Positions 1 through 10,284 are shown, numbered from the stretch's first letter. The stretch is DNA of 27,696 nucleotides from Welwitschia mirabilis (GCA_051453625.1 JBOZIK010000001.1:115036559-115064254), one strand, 5' to 3'. A program made the numbers and translations. The notes: generated from the letters alone by a model not told the origin.

Positions 1-1380
1 GGGACTATATAAAATATATAAAGTCACACTATAAAGGAATAAATAACATCAAGAGATTTGGCTTCACTTCCAACAACCATTACCAACTATGAAAAACATA
101 TTTTTTGTAGATTTTTTAGAATCCCTACAACAAACGACATTAGCATCAACATATATTCAGACATGAGCCTCCAAAGCAAAAGGAGACATGTTTAATCCCC
201 TTGGTATCATAATGCTCATTTGACAACTTCCAAATGAGCTCTTGTAGGATTGTTCACATGTCTAGAAACAACTCCCACTACATAGGCAATGTCTACTTTG
301 GTACAAACCATGGCATACGTCAAAATTTCAACAACTAATGTATAAGCACAACTTTCATAACATGTTTGTCACTATTAGAGGTAGAACAACCCTTTTTGGA
401 TGACTTAAAGTGACTTGTGAAGGTGTAGAAACTGGATCACAATTGGACATGCTAAATCTTTCCACTATCTTGCTAATGTAATTGGTTTGATTGAACCAAG
501 GCTTCCTATTCTTTTTCTCTCTTTCAATCCACATTGCAAGGATTTCTTACCTTTCCTAAATCTTTTGTCACAAATTTTCTTTATTTCACATTAATCATTT
601 CTTGCAATCAAGCCATTGATCATTGTCACAAAGTGTCAAGACTTCTTATACCATTGTCTAGAAGCATGTTTTAGAACATGTAAACTTCTCTTCAATCCCC
701 ATCCAAGGTTTTCATCTGTAAATGTTTTCCTCCAAATCACCATGTTGAATGCAGTGTTCATGTTTGATTGCTCTAGTTCAAGATCCATGTGAGTGAACAT
801 TACCAAGATAGCTCGAATGGAAGCGCACTCAACAAGAAGATAAAATTTTTAATGAATTGATGTCTTTCTTCTGACCAAAACCTTTGACTACCATGTGGGC
901 TCTATACCTTTTCTCTCCATTTGCTTCCTCCTTTAATCTATATATCCATTGGTTCTATAAGGCTTTCTTTCCATGTAGCAAAGGAACCACTTCACAACTA
1001 TGCCTTTCCAACTGGGACTCCATCTCTTGTTCATAGCATGTATCCCTCTTTCTACATTTGGACAACCAATGGCTTCCTAGGTAATTCAAGTTCTCTTGCA
1101 TCGATGTACAAAATGTAGTGTAAAGAAGGAAAGTAATTAGATAGCCTTGTGGGACACCTAACCCGATGAGGACAGGTTTGCATAGATTCTTCTTTTTCAT
1201 CTTATCTAGTTTCGATTTCAAGAAACATGTTCTCATCATTTCTTCTTCTTTAGAAGGCTTCTCTTCCTTCTCTACGTGATCTACGATTTTCACAAACTTG
1301 TGCAAGGTGTCAAGATCACATCTCCCTTGTTTTGAGTCCTTTAACAAAACCTCCAATTAGGGACCACATCAAATGATTCA
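1..1380 (-). pseudogene. Copia A reverse transcriptase and RNase H remnant
   Basis: The minus strand at 955-1356 is open for 133 codons and covers the linker and the start of the reverse transcriptase. Just below it, at about 860-960, other frames read like the copia segment NQWIYRLKEEANGEKRYRA. Further left, frames around 240-320 resemble the MVCTRPDIAHVVGVVSR segment, and those around 60-170 resemble the RNase H segment YVDA...RKST...SWKSK. Many stops separate these pieces. I could not find an intact YVDD catalytic box, so this copy is dead. It is the downstream half of the same polyprotein as the integrase remnant at 1390-3060. Confidence 0.75.
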
Positions 1381-1389
1381 GTCACTTCT

Positions 1390-3060
1390 TACTCCATAAA
1401 ATCTCATAGTTTATAGTCATGCTTGTCTCCATGATATTCAAGAAAACACTTCCTTGCAGATTTTTCCAATTTAGAAGCATTCTGCAAGTGAGCATAAGGC
1501 TCACATCCAACAATCCTAAGTTATGAGTAAGAAATAAAGCTCCAACTCCAATAAGACTCAAATTTCACCTTCCATATCACCATGTGGAGACCTATTTAAT
1601 AAGTAAATAATAGCCATGGCAATCTCATCCAAAAGAGTTTAGGTAGGTTTGATTATGCTAACAATGTTCATACCCTTTGCATGATAATTCTAGTTTGTCT
1701 CTTAACCATACTTTTAAAATGAGGATCAAAATCACCATTCTAGCGATCTAGAATCATCATTCTGAGAAAAATGCTTGAAATCACCAAGGAATCACGACTC
1801 TATGACAATCGTCATTCCGAACCTTGGAATCGCAATTCTAATGCTTCCAAAGACTCCTATGATTCTAGAATCTTCTGGCATAAAACAATCCAATAAAATT
1901 GAAAAACCTAGGTTTTTCCCACATTTTCAATAGCATCTTATATCAACAACATTACTTCATTTGCTTCGTAACCTAGACACATATAATTAGAACATTAAAA
2001 CTTCCATTTCATTGTATGTAAAGTATTTTCAGTTCTTTTAAGATTTTTGACTTGGATGATCATCACAATTATATTATAGTTGTAGTGTTGAAAATGTTTC
2101 ACTATGATATTGGAATATAAATACCTGCTATAATATATTGCATATGACACTCACATTTTTGGGAAATTGTGTCTGTTGTAATTTTATATTTGTTCTAAGC
2201 TTTTAAAACTATGTGTAATAGTGTTGACTACTTAAAATTGTTTGATATGCTTCAAAAAATATCGAAGGTAATTGATACTTACTAGCCTCATAATTAATAA
2301 CAATACTTTTATATTGTTTTTGGACTTTACTTATGATTAAAAATTCAATATCTCAAAACCTACCTGAAAAATATTATATTTGATTATATTTTTTTCATTT
2401 TGGATACATTGCAATTCTGCATGATTCCGAGTCATGATTCTGACGATTCCCACAGATCTTTCAACCCAAAAAACGCTTATGCAGCTATTCTACATTTTGA
2501 AAGTATGTTCTCAACCATTCCATTTTTGTTGTGGCACTCAAAGCACTATCTTATAATGGACGATGTTTGATTCTCTATAACATCTTCCAAACCCATGGGA
2601 GGCATACTCACCTGCATTATCCACTAAAAACTCTTTAATTTCATAGCCAAATTCATTTCGTACTTTATGTTTAATATCTAGATTTCAAAGGGGATTGTTA
2701 GATTTTCCTAGAATAGTCATCTACAAAGGTAACAAAATAATAAGCATTGCCAAATGAAGCTTGTGACATAATGACTAAATTAGAACTAACAAGTTCAAGT
2801 TTTTACACTTTAGATGTTTGCTCTTTTGTTTGAAATTAACTCTTTTAGCTTTTCCAACAACAGAATCAAATCAAACATAGGAAAGAATAGGAAACTTGGG
2901 AATAAGGCTTCTCAAAATAAGTGCGTGCAATCCTTTGTCATTCACATGTCTAGGTCGTCCATGTCAAATTGCAGTTGTGTCCTCCTTAACTGCATAAGCA
3001 CTTTCAATACAAGCGGTAGCACACAAATGTACATTGTTCCTCCATTTCACCATGAGCTAC
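1390..3060 (-). pseudogene. Copia A GAG-pre-integrase and integrase remnant, split by a hAT insertion
   Basis: Minus-strand frames at about 2830-2980 read RHVNDKGLHAL, the GAG-pre-integrase motif. At about 2690-2760 they read GNAYYFVTFVDDYSRK, the start of the integrase catalytic core. At about 2515-2530 they read NGMVE, which matches the conserved QQNGVVER segment. The frame then runs into the inserted element at 2508 and resumes at 1707. Beyond it come AMAIIYLLNRSPH (about 1570-1630) and CEPYAHLQNASKLEKSARK (about 1430-1520), both typical of the copia integrase C-terminal part. Stops and frameshifts are numerous. Confidence 0.75.
1700..2516. mobile_element. hAT-like non-autonomous element with 8-bp TSD, inside copia A integrase
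   Basis: The element is 1708-2508 (801 bp). It is flanked by TCTTAACC (1700-1707) and TCTCAACC (2509-2516), an 8-bp target-site duplication with one transition. The ends are inverted repeats: ATACTTTTAAAATG on the left and CATTTTGAAAGTATGT on the right. Removing the element and one TSD copy restores the integrase codon order at the insertion point, which confirms the borders. Both ends are rich in short GATTC/GAATC motifs in mixed orientation, as is usual for hAT subterminal regions. The AT-rich centre has no transposase reading frame. An 8-bp TSD with short terminal inverted repeats is typical of hAT elements. Confidence 0.8.
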
Positions 3061-3700
3061 CACCACTGCTCCTCTAGTGACTTGCCAAAAGCCATTTCCA
3101 AAACTTCTGGTGCACCCAACAACATCTAACTACCCTATTGAAATCAAGTTCTTGGAACAACAAGAACATGTCAAACATCCCTCAATGCAAGAGTTTCATA
3201 TCCTTTCTTTTCAGGCTAATAGATCCTAGAACTTTGATTGCCCATCTATGGTCATCTCATAAGTACATATATTGATCTGAAAGAGTCTCATAATAACAGA
3301 ACATTCTCGTAGTTTAGTAGACATGGAAAGAAGCACCAAACTTCAGAACCCACACTTCTGGAACAAAATAATTTGATATGTTGATGTCTTCATCCTAGGT
3401 AAGTAGAGCAACATTAGCCTCCCCATCTAAATGTTGTCCTGAACTAGAGGTGTACTCTTTATCATTGCCTCTCTATTTTCATGTGCTGTTTTGATAAACA
3501 GAAAACCCCTCCATTCCTTTTACTTAATTCATAGTGATCCAAGTTTCATTTGATTCTCTTCTTAATCCTCAGTGATGAATTACTCCTCCATGAAGGTAGG
3601 ATCTTGAAGTGAACGTAGTTTCTCATCTATTTTCAAGACAAACTCTAGATAGAGGGCTACCCAGAATCCTGTTTATCATCCTAAGCAACCTCATTTACAC
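3060..3700 (-). pseudogene. Copia A protease and late gag remnant
   Basis: At about 3320-3358 the minus strand reads VWVLKFGASFHV, matching the copia protease segment W(V/I)LDSGASxHV. The active-site Asp-Ser has become Lys-Phe, so the aspartic protease would be inactive. Between 3180 and 3260 follows a stretch resembling the GDD...IKVLGSISLK segment seen after the protease in such elements. The 3440-3700 part has short readable pieces of a charged gag-like tail and no clear zinc knuckle. It is broken by several stops. Confidence 0.6.
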
Positions 3701-4191
3701 ATCATGGGTATAGACTTGTAGGAGTTAGATTTGGCGTTGTAGCTAGTCGGCTCATGCACTTTGCTGTAGCTGACCAGATAAATTCATCTTTTTTGCAGTT
3801 TTAACATGGCATGAAAGCACATATTATGTTTTAACTATTGCTTTTCTAGGAAATTTTCATGCAGCCAACCAGACTAGGATACACATCCTAAAATGTGAAA
3901 ACTAGAAATAGAAGTATCATTTGAAAAGAAAAACATCAACACTAATAAATATAGGAGAGACTTAAACAAGAGTTGCATATCAGATCAGGGTACAACATAC
4001 ACTAAAACATTATCCAAAGGATGATGGCAAAATTAATATTTTGCACATGCAGGAAATATTTGATCACTAGAATTTCAAACATCGCAATGCCAATCATAGA
4101 ACTGTTGAAAGAAGAACTCTTTTTCAATGCTAAAATCGCAAGTAGGGAACTATAATTTTAAGAGAATTACTGTCAAAAATGCAGACAGTAC
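3701..4191. other. Non-coding stretch, probably intron or 3' flank of the helicase gene
   Basis: This AT-rich stretch lies between the copia A remnant and the last recognisable helicase exon. I looked on the minus strand for the next helicase exon, which in this family would encode the C-terminal extension after motif VI, and saw none. It may be intron sequence or unrelated filler. Confidence 0.4.
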
Positions 4192-4308
4192 CTTGGAGAA
4201 CACACGGCAGAGGGAAACATACTTTGATCTATCAGTTGGACATACAAGAGCTACACTACACCCTTCTGCTGATGCTCGAGCAGTTCTCCCACTTCTGTGA
4301 ACGTATAT
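4192..4308 (-). CDS. DEAD-box RNA helicase, exon with motif VI (DDX24/MAK5-like)
   Basis: This 39-codon exon is bordered by a CAG acceptor (4309-4311 on the minus strand) and a GT donor (GTACTG, 4186-4191). It begins IYVHRSGRTARASAEG, which contains the superfamily 2 motif VI HRxGRTxR needed for ATP hydrolysis and RNA coupling. It continues CSVALVCPTDRSKYV. The wording HRSGRTARA followed by an ALI/ALV-xP-x-D segment best fits the DDX24/MAK5 group (plant RH13-like), which acts in the nucleolus in 60S ribosome assembly. The exon joins in phase to the one at 4404-4526. There are no stops or frameshifts, so it could be functional. The subgroup call is from memory of the family. Confidence 0.85.
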
Positions 4309-4403
4309 CTGGAAATATTTTATAAAACAAAGGCCCCATTTTTACATTTCAATGCAAAATAATAATGAAGAAGATAGGTTTGACATTAAACTTTTTAGCT
4401 AAC

Positions 4404-4526
4404 CTCTGCAGAATGTGGTAATTGATAATGTATAACCGTACGGACACCTGGAATGTCCAATCCTCTTGCTGCGACATCAGTTGCCACAAGAACTGAGTCC
4501 TCATGTTGCCTGAAGCGGTCCATGGT
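4404..4526 (-). CDS. DEAD-box RNA helicase, exon with motif V (DDX24/MAK5-like)
   Basis: This 41-codon exon is preceded on the minus strand by TTTCAG and followed by GTTAGC. It reads [20 protein letters not shown] and then [21 protein letters not shown]. That includes helicase motif V ([10 protein letters not shown]) and the VIHYQLP segment of the second RecA-like domain. The next exon starts directly with IYVHRSGRTAR, so the splice junction rebuilds the standard spacing between motifs V and VI across an intron of only 95 bp (4309-4403). Motifs Q, I, II, III and IV are not found to the right of this exon within the window, although they must be there if the gene is complete. Introns may be very long, or this could be a gene fragment. 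Confidence 0.88.
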
Positions 4527-5810
4527 CTGAAACTCAACCAAAACTAAATGTTGTAACAATTATAATTATATCAAAAAATTAATTAGGATACAAGATAATT
4601 AAGATTAACATTGCCATATTAAAATGGGGCAGAGGATAAAATTTAGGAGTCAAACAGTCAATTTCTGTTTTGACCATCACATGAATTAACATTAATGCTA
4701 TGCTTGTCAAAATTTGGAAGAATATCTGTTTCAGGCATGCAATTTATAGGCAAGGAAAGACTCTTGTTCAGCTATAGCGAGAAAGAATGATCAGATAGAA
4801 ATGCTTTTAATTCTTTCCCAGAGTACTGGGCATCTCTATAATTTGCCAACTAAGAAATGAGATGCCAATTTCTAACATGGCATCAATTTCCCAAATGGCC
4901 TCTCGCATCAGAGAAAAATGACAATGAATTCTGTCATATTCCTATAACCTATGTGTCAAAGGACCTCTTGGTGTTCAAGCACATTTAAAATGGGTTTGCT
5001 TGATAGTGAAAACTATGTTTAGATAGCTGCATATTGAGTTTCCATTGAAACTACGTTACCTGATAAAGTGTAACAAAAAAATAAAATTGGAAATCAGACA
5101 ATAAATTATATGGTGACTGCAAAGAGAGTAAACAGCTATTCCTTCATTGTCACCTTTTGAACAGGCAAAATTTCAAATTGAATTGAGGACATTATGCAAG
5201 CTAAGCTCTCAAATTATTCATATGGCAGAATGCCTACTTAGCAAGGCATTAATATTTGCAGCCTGTAGCTCCATGAAAAACATAGTCCTCTACATCTAAA
5301 TGACTTTATGAGATTGTCAATCAGCAAAGCCGATGCCCTTCGCTACACATCTGAAGGTTGGACTGTGTCTTTCAAATTACTCCTTGCATACAGATGTCTG
5401 ACCCTCCAAAACTATCTTAAGCTCCTCATTTGGATCCTCTTCCTCACAAACAGGTATCTTTGTTCAAAAGGCAAGAAGTGGCTTGGACAAGTATGGATTC
5501 ATATAAGTTTAATAGTAGCAAACCCCTTCAGTATCAGCACATGCCCTTCTTCGTATGTGGCTATTAAAGTGCTCATTTCCTCCTTAACAAATATAAGGAG
5601 ACACAAACAAATATTTGTGCAAGCCTGAGATTATCATACGTTGCTATACTCTTGATTCTTCAAGCTGTATTTTGTTACAGCAAATACTTTGACCCAAAAA
5701 ATCGTGGGTGATCTCAATATATTATCGTAACCCCCTGTCAGGACCCAGAGTCATGAATGCATCATTCCCTAAGATGTCACTATGACACACACATGTTTTT
5801 ACCTAGGCAG
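4527..5810. other. Unassigned stretch upstream of the helicase exons
   Basis: I saw no helicase exon, RNA gene or clear transposon domain here. Minus-strand frames around 5300-5470 have a short acidic piece reading EEEDPNEELKIVLEGQ, but it is flanked by stops and has no clear splice sites, so I do not call it an exon. If the helicase gene is intact, this stretch is intron. Confidence 0.35.
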
Positions 5811-6500
5811 ATTAGATCATATAAGCATGGATCAGTTCAAAATTAAGATCGAGGCAATTCTGGATCGCACTCCAACCAAAGCCGATCTGGATCAGTTCTG
5901 GATCATGCTTCCATCAAATGCACGATCCACGGACCAGGAATCGCGCTCCGGAGAGGATCATACGGATCGTGATCCCTATGATTCCTTGGTGTGAATTGTT
6001 TTAGCAAGAAAACGAATAGTGCCTTTAAAAATCATGATTTTCCTAGTGTTGTTCTCATTTTTTCCCCTCATTCCAGCACTTTAGGGATTCAAGTGTCATT
6101 GGAGAAAATCGAAAAAATCAAATTCTTTGATTGAATCAATTCTTCGAGTGCACTACAGTGCCTTTCATCAGACTGATTTGCACCTTGCAGGTATGCTTGA
6201 TTTCGTTTTTCGATTCTTAAACTGTAAAACCCATTTTATTAGTAATTTACAACACCACTTTTTTGTTTTTGTGTACGTTGGAGCCTTGAATTCATATTAT
6301 TTGTCTTTGTTCAATGTTAGACAAAACTTTCCATTGGACTATAGAACAATGATTTTTTGTAAAACCCAGATTGGGTCTTTTAAATCCTTGGATTGATTTA
6401 TTGTTTTATGGCCACAACTGACTGTTAATTGTTTGTAATTTTTAATGCAGATTTGAGGGTTGCATTGATTAGTGTCAAAGTTGAAAGTTAGAAGGTTAAA

Positions 6501-7060
6501 ATGGCAAAAGAAGGATGAAGAAAAGACTTTGGTTGAACTTGGGCAGCTCCTGGATCAAAACCAAAACTTATAATTTGCATATTTTGTAATAAAGAGTGCC
6601 ATGGTGGAGTTTCTCAACTGAAATTCCCCTTAGGTGGAATAAAATCAAAGGGAATAGCAGCTTGTTCTAAAGCACCATCAGAAGTAAGACCAAAATGTCA
6701 AACATGCTAGCGAGAAGTGGAACAAGGAGTTGAAGCAAAAAAAGCCAGAACTGAACAATCATTTCAACAACTTGTTTCTTCTGAAGGAATTGGCGTATAG
6801 TCATGTTTTGAGGGTTCTGCTAATTATACTGGAACAACTAGCTCTCCTACTCCACAATCTACTACCAATTCCCTTTTTAATGTGGCTGAAGGACCAAATG
6901 TGTTTCCATCATTTATAACACCTGGCTCACAACCCTCAATTGAAGGAATGGGAGTATGGAATAAAGACATCCATGAAGGTGCAAGAAAGATGACTACGTT
7001 GGGTTTTATGCTTGTGCAATACCCTTCAATGTGTTTCCATCATTTACAACACCTATAAGC
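6501..7060 (+). pseudogene. hAT transposase N-terminal fragment with BED-type zinc finger
   Basis: Starting at an ATG at 6501, one frame runs through to about 7007 with four in-frame stops (TGA, TGA, TAG, TAG). It includes CIFCNKECHGGVSQLKFPLG, which matches the BED zinc finger of plant hAT transposases (CxxC then LKxHLGG). The histidine of LKxHL has become proline, so the finger would not fold. After it come ACSKAPSEVRPKCQ and a Ser/Thr-rich linker, as in intact relatives. A one-base frame change then gives FYACAIPFNV, the conserved start of the next transposase segment. The sequence breaks off there: the DDE catalytic domain and the C-terminal dimerisation region are absent. All four stops could have come from single C-to-T or G-to-A changes. 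Confidence 0.75.
6897..7054 (+). repeat. 27-bp direct repeat at an internal deletion breakpoint
   Basis: A 27-bp sequence occurs at 6897-6923 and again at 7028-7054 with one mismatch. The first copy is in its natural place in the transposase frame, encoding NVFPSFITP. The second starts exactly where the conserved IPFNV segment should continue into the transposase body. This looks like filler sequence copied in when the middle of the element was lost. Confidence 0.7.
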
Positions 7061-7301
7061 TTGCTTTTCAAATTAATGATAACACTGAAAATTAAAATTA
7101 TAGTTTTTAGTTGTGCATGTCCTTGTCCTCGCAACTGTAAGGATGTCTTTAACAAAATTAAAATATATCTATTTTTCGTTTTTTAATATTTGCAATCCAG
7201 TTAATCCAGGAACCGCTCCTGAGGCATTCGGCAATCCAGAATCATCAAAACCAAAAAACGATACATGATCTGCTCTGATCCTTACAAGTATGGATTAGAT
7301 C

Positions 7302-8024
7302 TCCGATGTCTTGTTGCTAGTTCTTGTAGGTGGGTTGTAGATCATTGTTATGAATTTTGTTCCATCAATTTCTGGCTCTAGATAAGACAATTTGCTAGTT
7401 TTAAATTCCTAGATGCTTGCTTTCCTAGGAGTATTAAACTTTGAGTTGCCAAGTTTTATATTTGGTTTTATATACTAAAACTATGCTATTTATCTTATAT
7501 TGTTGTTTTAATATTTTATATCCCATATTTCACCTTAGCCCTAAGTTATAATCTTAGTATAACTTGTTTAATTTGTTCTACAAAGTACAAACCATGCATA
7601 ATCGATACAATGTGTTATAGATTCAGTAGAAAATTCTCTCTTTCATTTGGGTAGATTCTCTTTGGTATAGATGAGGTCTTGATGATGCATCAAGTCATGT
7701 GTCATTATAAGACATCCATAAACGTTTATTGAATATATATGTCAAAACATGGTATCAGACTATCAGCATCATAAACATCTTACAGTATTAATCGATTAGA
7801 AAAGTTGTGCTCTTAAACGCAGTCTTCGAACATTTTGTCACAGTGCAGCACCAATTTTTCCTAGCAATCATGCATTCTTACAATACTCTGATATTCAATC
7901 ATGAATATTCTCCTTGTGTAACAACTATCCATTCCATGTTGGATCCTCAACTGTAGCCAATTAATAACAATTTGCAGTACTACACAAGACAAAATTGCTA
8001 TGTTATACATAACATCGTCATTAT
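7302..8024. other. Unassigned AT-rich stretch between two hAT elements
   Basis: No gene is recognised. A TGGTATCAGACT at about 7750 resembles the copia primer-binding site (TGGTATCAGAGC), and the 200 bp before it could be a decayed LTR, but no gag frame follows and no second LTR is seen. I leave it as unassigned repeat-like sequence. Confidence 0.3.
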
Positions 8025-8168
8025 GTATATCCCAATGATTAAATAGTCGGCGAAAGCAAAAAGTCGGCAATCTTAAAAAAAGAGTCGAATCGTCAAGTCA
8101 AAAACTAGTCGGCAAAAAAGTCGGCCAAAAAAGTCGGCAATCTCAAAACATATATAAAGATATAACTC

Positions 8169-8946
8169 AAATAAGTAAATAAGATATAAATAAAAATTAA
8201 AACTTTAATAATAAAATAAAATACACTAATAATTATCATTATTTCNNNNNNNNNNNNNNNNNNNNNNNNNNNNNNNNNNNNNNNNNNNNNNNNNNNNNNN
8301 NNNNNNNNNNNNNNNNNNNNNNNNNNNNNNNNNNNNNNNNNNNNNNNNNNNNNNNNNNNNNNNNNNNNNNNNNNNNNNNNNNNNNNNNNNNNNNNNNNNN
8401 NNNNNNNNNNNNNNNNNNNNNNNNNNNNNNNNNNNNNNNNNNNNNNNNNNNNNNNNNNNNNNNNNNNNNNNNNNNNNNNNNNNNNNNNNNNNNNNNNNNN
8501 NNNNNNNNNNNNNNNNNNNNNNNNNNNNNNNNNNNNNNNNNNNNNNNNNNNNNNNNNNNNNNNNNNNNNNNNNNNNNNNNNNNNNNNNNNNNNNNNNNNN
8601 NNNNNNNNNNNNNNNNNNNNNNNNNNNNNNNNNNNNNNNNNNNNNNNNNNNNNNNNNNNNNNNNNNNNNNNNNNNNNNNNNNNNNNNNNNNNNNNNNNNN
8701 NNNNNNNNNNNNNNNNNNNNNNNNNNNNNNNNNNNNNNNNNNNNNNNNNNNNNNNNNNNNNNNNNNNNNNNNNNNNNNNNNNNNNNNNNNNNNNNNNNNN
8801 NNNNNNNNNNNNNNNNNNNNNNNNNNNNNNNNNNNNNNNNNNNNNNNNNNNNNNNNNNNNNNNNNNNNNAAATAAGTAAATAAGATATAAATAAAAATTA
8901 AAACTTTAATAATAAAATAAAATACACTAATAATTATCATTATTTC
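8169..8946 (+). repeat. Exact 77-bp duplication on both sides of an N gap
   Basis: The 77 bp at 8169-8245 is identical to the 77 bp at 8870-8946, and the 624-base N run fills exactly the space between them. This is what is expected when two overlapping contig ends are placed apart on a scaffold. The gap is then false or over-sized, and the true element would be roughly 500 bp. Confidence 0.85.
8246..8869. other. Assembly gap (624 N)
   Basis: Run of N between two identical 77-bp flanks. Reading frames running through it have no meaning. Confidence 0.99.
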
Positions 8947-9238
8947 ATGACATTGTTGAGGAGAGGAGTTGAGGAAAGATTAAACACATGTAACTATTAA
9001 TTTTATTTAGTGTAATCATGACTTTAGTACTTTTTTTATGATCTCTATATGGGATTTATTATGCACTACGAGGGACTAGTCGGCAAAAAAAGTCGGAAAC
9101 TAGTCAGCGAAAGTCGAAGGTGGCGATTAGTCGGCGAAAGTCAGCAAAAAAAGTCGCGCAGACTCAATAAAAGTCGGCGCAGAAAAGTCGCGGCGACTAA
9201 GGCGTTTAGTCGCCACCAAATGAAACATTGGTATATCC

Positions 9239-10284
9239 CCATATGTTTTCCCATAGTCCATATGCTTATCCGTAAAATCTTTAACACAGTATCAGAACCC
9301 ATCCTTTCTAATCCTACAGTATTGATACATATTCTCTTAGCGTAACAAAGGATTTCCTTTGGCAATGATTCATTAGCAAAGGATTTCCTTTGTGCTTTAT
9401 AGAATACCGACCAAGGATCTCAACAACCAAAAAAATCCTATCATCACTACTCATCAATATGGTGTTTTTATCGTCATTATTAATCAACACGGTTAAAAGC
9501 ACCTCTAATGCACTATTCTGAAAATGTTTACAATGAGGTAGGGTGGCCTAACACCATGCTTCCAGACCCTCTATGATGCTTCATCTAGCTNNNNNNNNNN
9601 NNNNNNNNNNNNNNNNNNNNNNNNNNNNNNNNNNNNNNNNNNNNNNNNNNNNNNNNNNNNNNNNNNNNNNNNNNNNNNNNNNNNNNNNNNTGAGAAAATG
9701 TGCCTAGCTGTTGTCCTCGGCATGCTCAGGGGCTGGGGCCTCCATAGTTGAGTAATTAGCTTTTTTTTGTTTTACTTTGCACAATGTTTCAGATTTTCAC
9801 AGAAATTTGTGTTGTCTGTGTGCTTTCCTCTTGTTTGAGCATGAGTATCAGGGATTTTGCAGATCTTACATAGACAAGCAACACCATAAAAAGTGCTAGA
9901 TTTGCAAATGAATTTTGTTGCGTTTGTTTTGGCCCTACACCATTGTCACACTTTATCCTTCTTGCAAACCTTTTATTTGCTTGTATATTTGGGGCAGATG
10001 TTAATAAATCTACAGAAATAATTAAACAACATTGAATGTTTTGCTCTTTCAGCTTCAGAACATATTCTAAGAACTCTATTTTCACTGTGGATAATGGCAC
10101 TATGACTTGTTTGAAAAGTTTGGGTTTTGGAAGAAAACTTTGCTAGAAAATCTCAATCTCAGCCTTGCTGTAACACTTTAAGAATATGAGTTTTGGCCCT
10201 CCTCTGTGATTTAGAAATCTGAGTTTCCCCTCACATTGTTCAATAGATAGGTTGTAACCCTTGTTGTGCACTAAATGAAAATGA
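9239..10284. other. Unassigned stretch with a 100-N gap (9591-9690)
   Basis: No gene is recognised on either strand. The 9591-9690 gap is exactly 100 N, the usual placeholder for a join of unknown size, so sequence on its two sides may not be adjacent. A 16-bp imperfect palindrome, CAAAGGATTTCCTTTG, occurs twice, at 9346-9361 and 9377-9392, as a 31-bp spaced pair. The minus-strand frame at 9789-10100 (103 codons) has no recognisable domain. Confidence 0.4.

Larger units (their letters stand above)
1..3700 (-). mobile_element. Copia A: decayed Ty1/copia retrotransposon, truncated by the window edge
   Basis: Reading the minus strand from 3700 down to 1 gives, in order, fragments of a copia polyprotein: late gag or linker, protease, GAG-pre-integrase, integrase core, integrase C-terminal part, reverse transcriptase and RNase H. 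That is the Ty1/copia order, with integrase before reverse transcriptase. No block is open for long; stops and frame changes occur every few dozen codons, so nothing functional is made. The integrase part is split by a hAT-like element at 1708-2508. No LTR is seen: the 3' LTR would lie left of position 1, and the 5' end cannot be defined beyond about 3700-3780. The identification rests on recognising residues by eye. Confidence 0.85.
5811..7301. mobile_element. hAT element, internally deleted, with perfect 8-bp TSD ATTAGATC
   Basis: The element is 5819-7293 (1475 bp). It is flanked by identical ATTAGATC at 5811-5818 and 7294-7301. The left end begins ATATAAGCATGGATCAG. The right end read inward begins CCATACTTGTAAGGATCAG. 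These align with each other and with the ends of the 1708-2508 element, including a shared subterminal segment AACCAAAAAACG near the right end. The first 180 bp is dense in GGATC/GATCC motifs, and the right end also carries several. The middle holds a decayed BED-finger transposase start on the plus strand. The catalytic core is missing, so this copy could move only with help from another element. Confidence 0.9.
8025..9238. mobile_element. hAT-like element with GTCGGC-rich ends and perfect 8-bp TSD GTATATCC
   Basis: The element is 8033-9230, including 624 N. It is flanked by identical GTATATCC at 8025-8032 and 9231-9238. The ends are imperfect inverted repeats: CAATGATTAAATAGTCGGCG on the left, and CAATGTTTCATTTGGTGGCG when the right end is read inward. 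The CA start, the 8-bp TSD and the repeated subterminal motif fit hAT elements. About eight GTCGGC/GTCGC units lie in each of the left 120 bp and the right 150 bp. No transposase frame is visible in the sequenced part. Part of the centre is hidden by the gap, so coding content cannot be excluded. Confidence 0.88.

Noticed and set aside
921-1118. 65-codon plus-strand frame
   Set aside because: It lies opposite the copia A reverse transcriptase remnant and has no support of its own.
5308-5628. 106-codon plus-strand open frame
   Set aside because: No domain, no splice context and composition like the flanks; likely chance.
7748-7762. TGGTATCAGACT as a copia primer-binding site
   Set aside because: No gag frame follows and no matching LTR pair was found; a short match can occur by chance.
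8239-8940. 233-codon minus-strand open frame
   Set aside because: Almost all of it is N; only the ends are real sequence.
8033-9230. GTCGGC repeats as a CRISPR-like array
   Set aside because: The repeats are 6 bp with irregular spacing, in a plant genome, and are bounded by hAT termini and a TSD.
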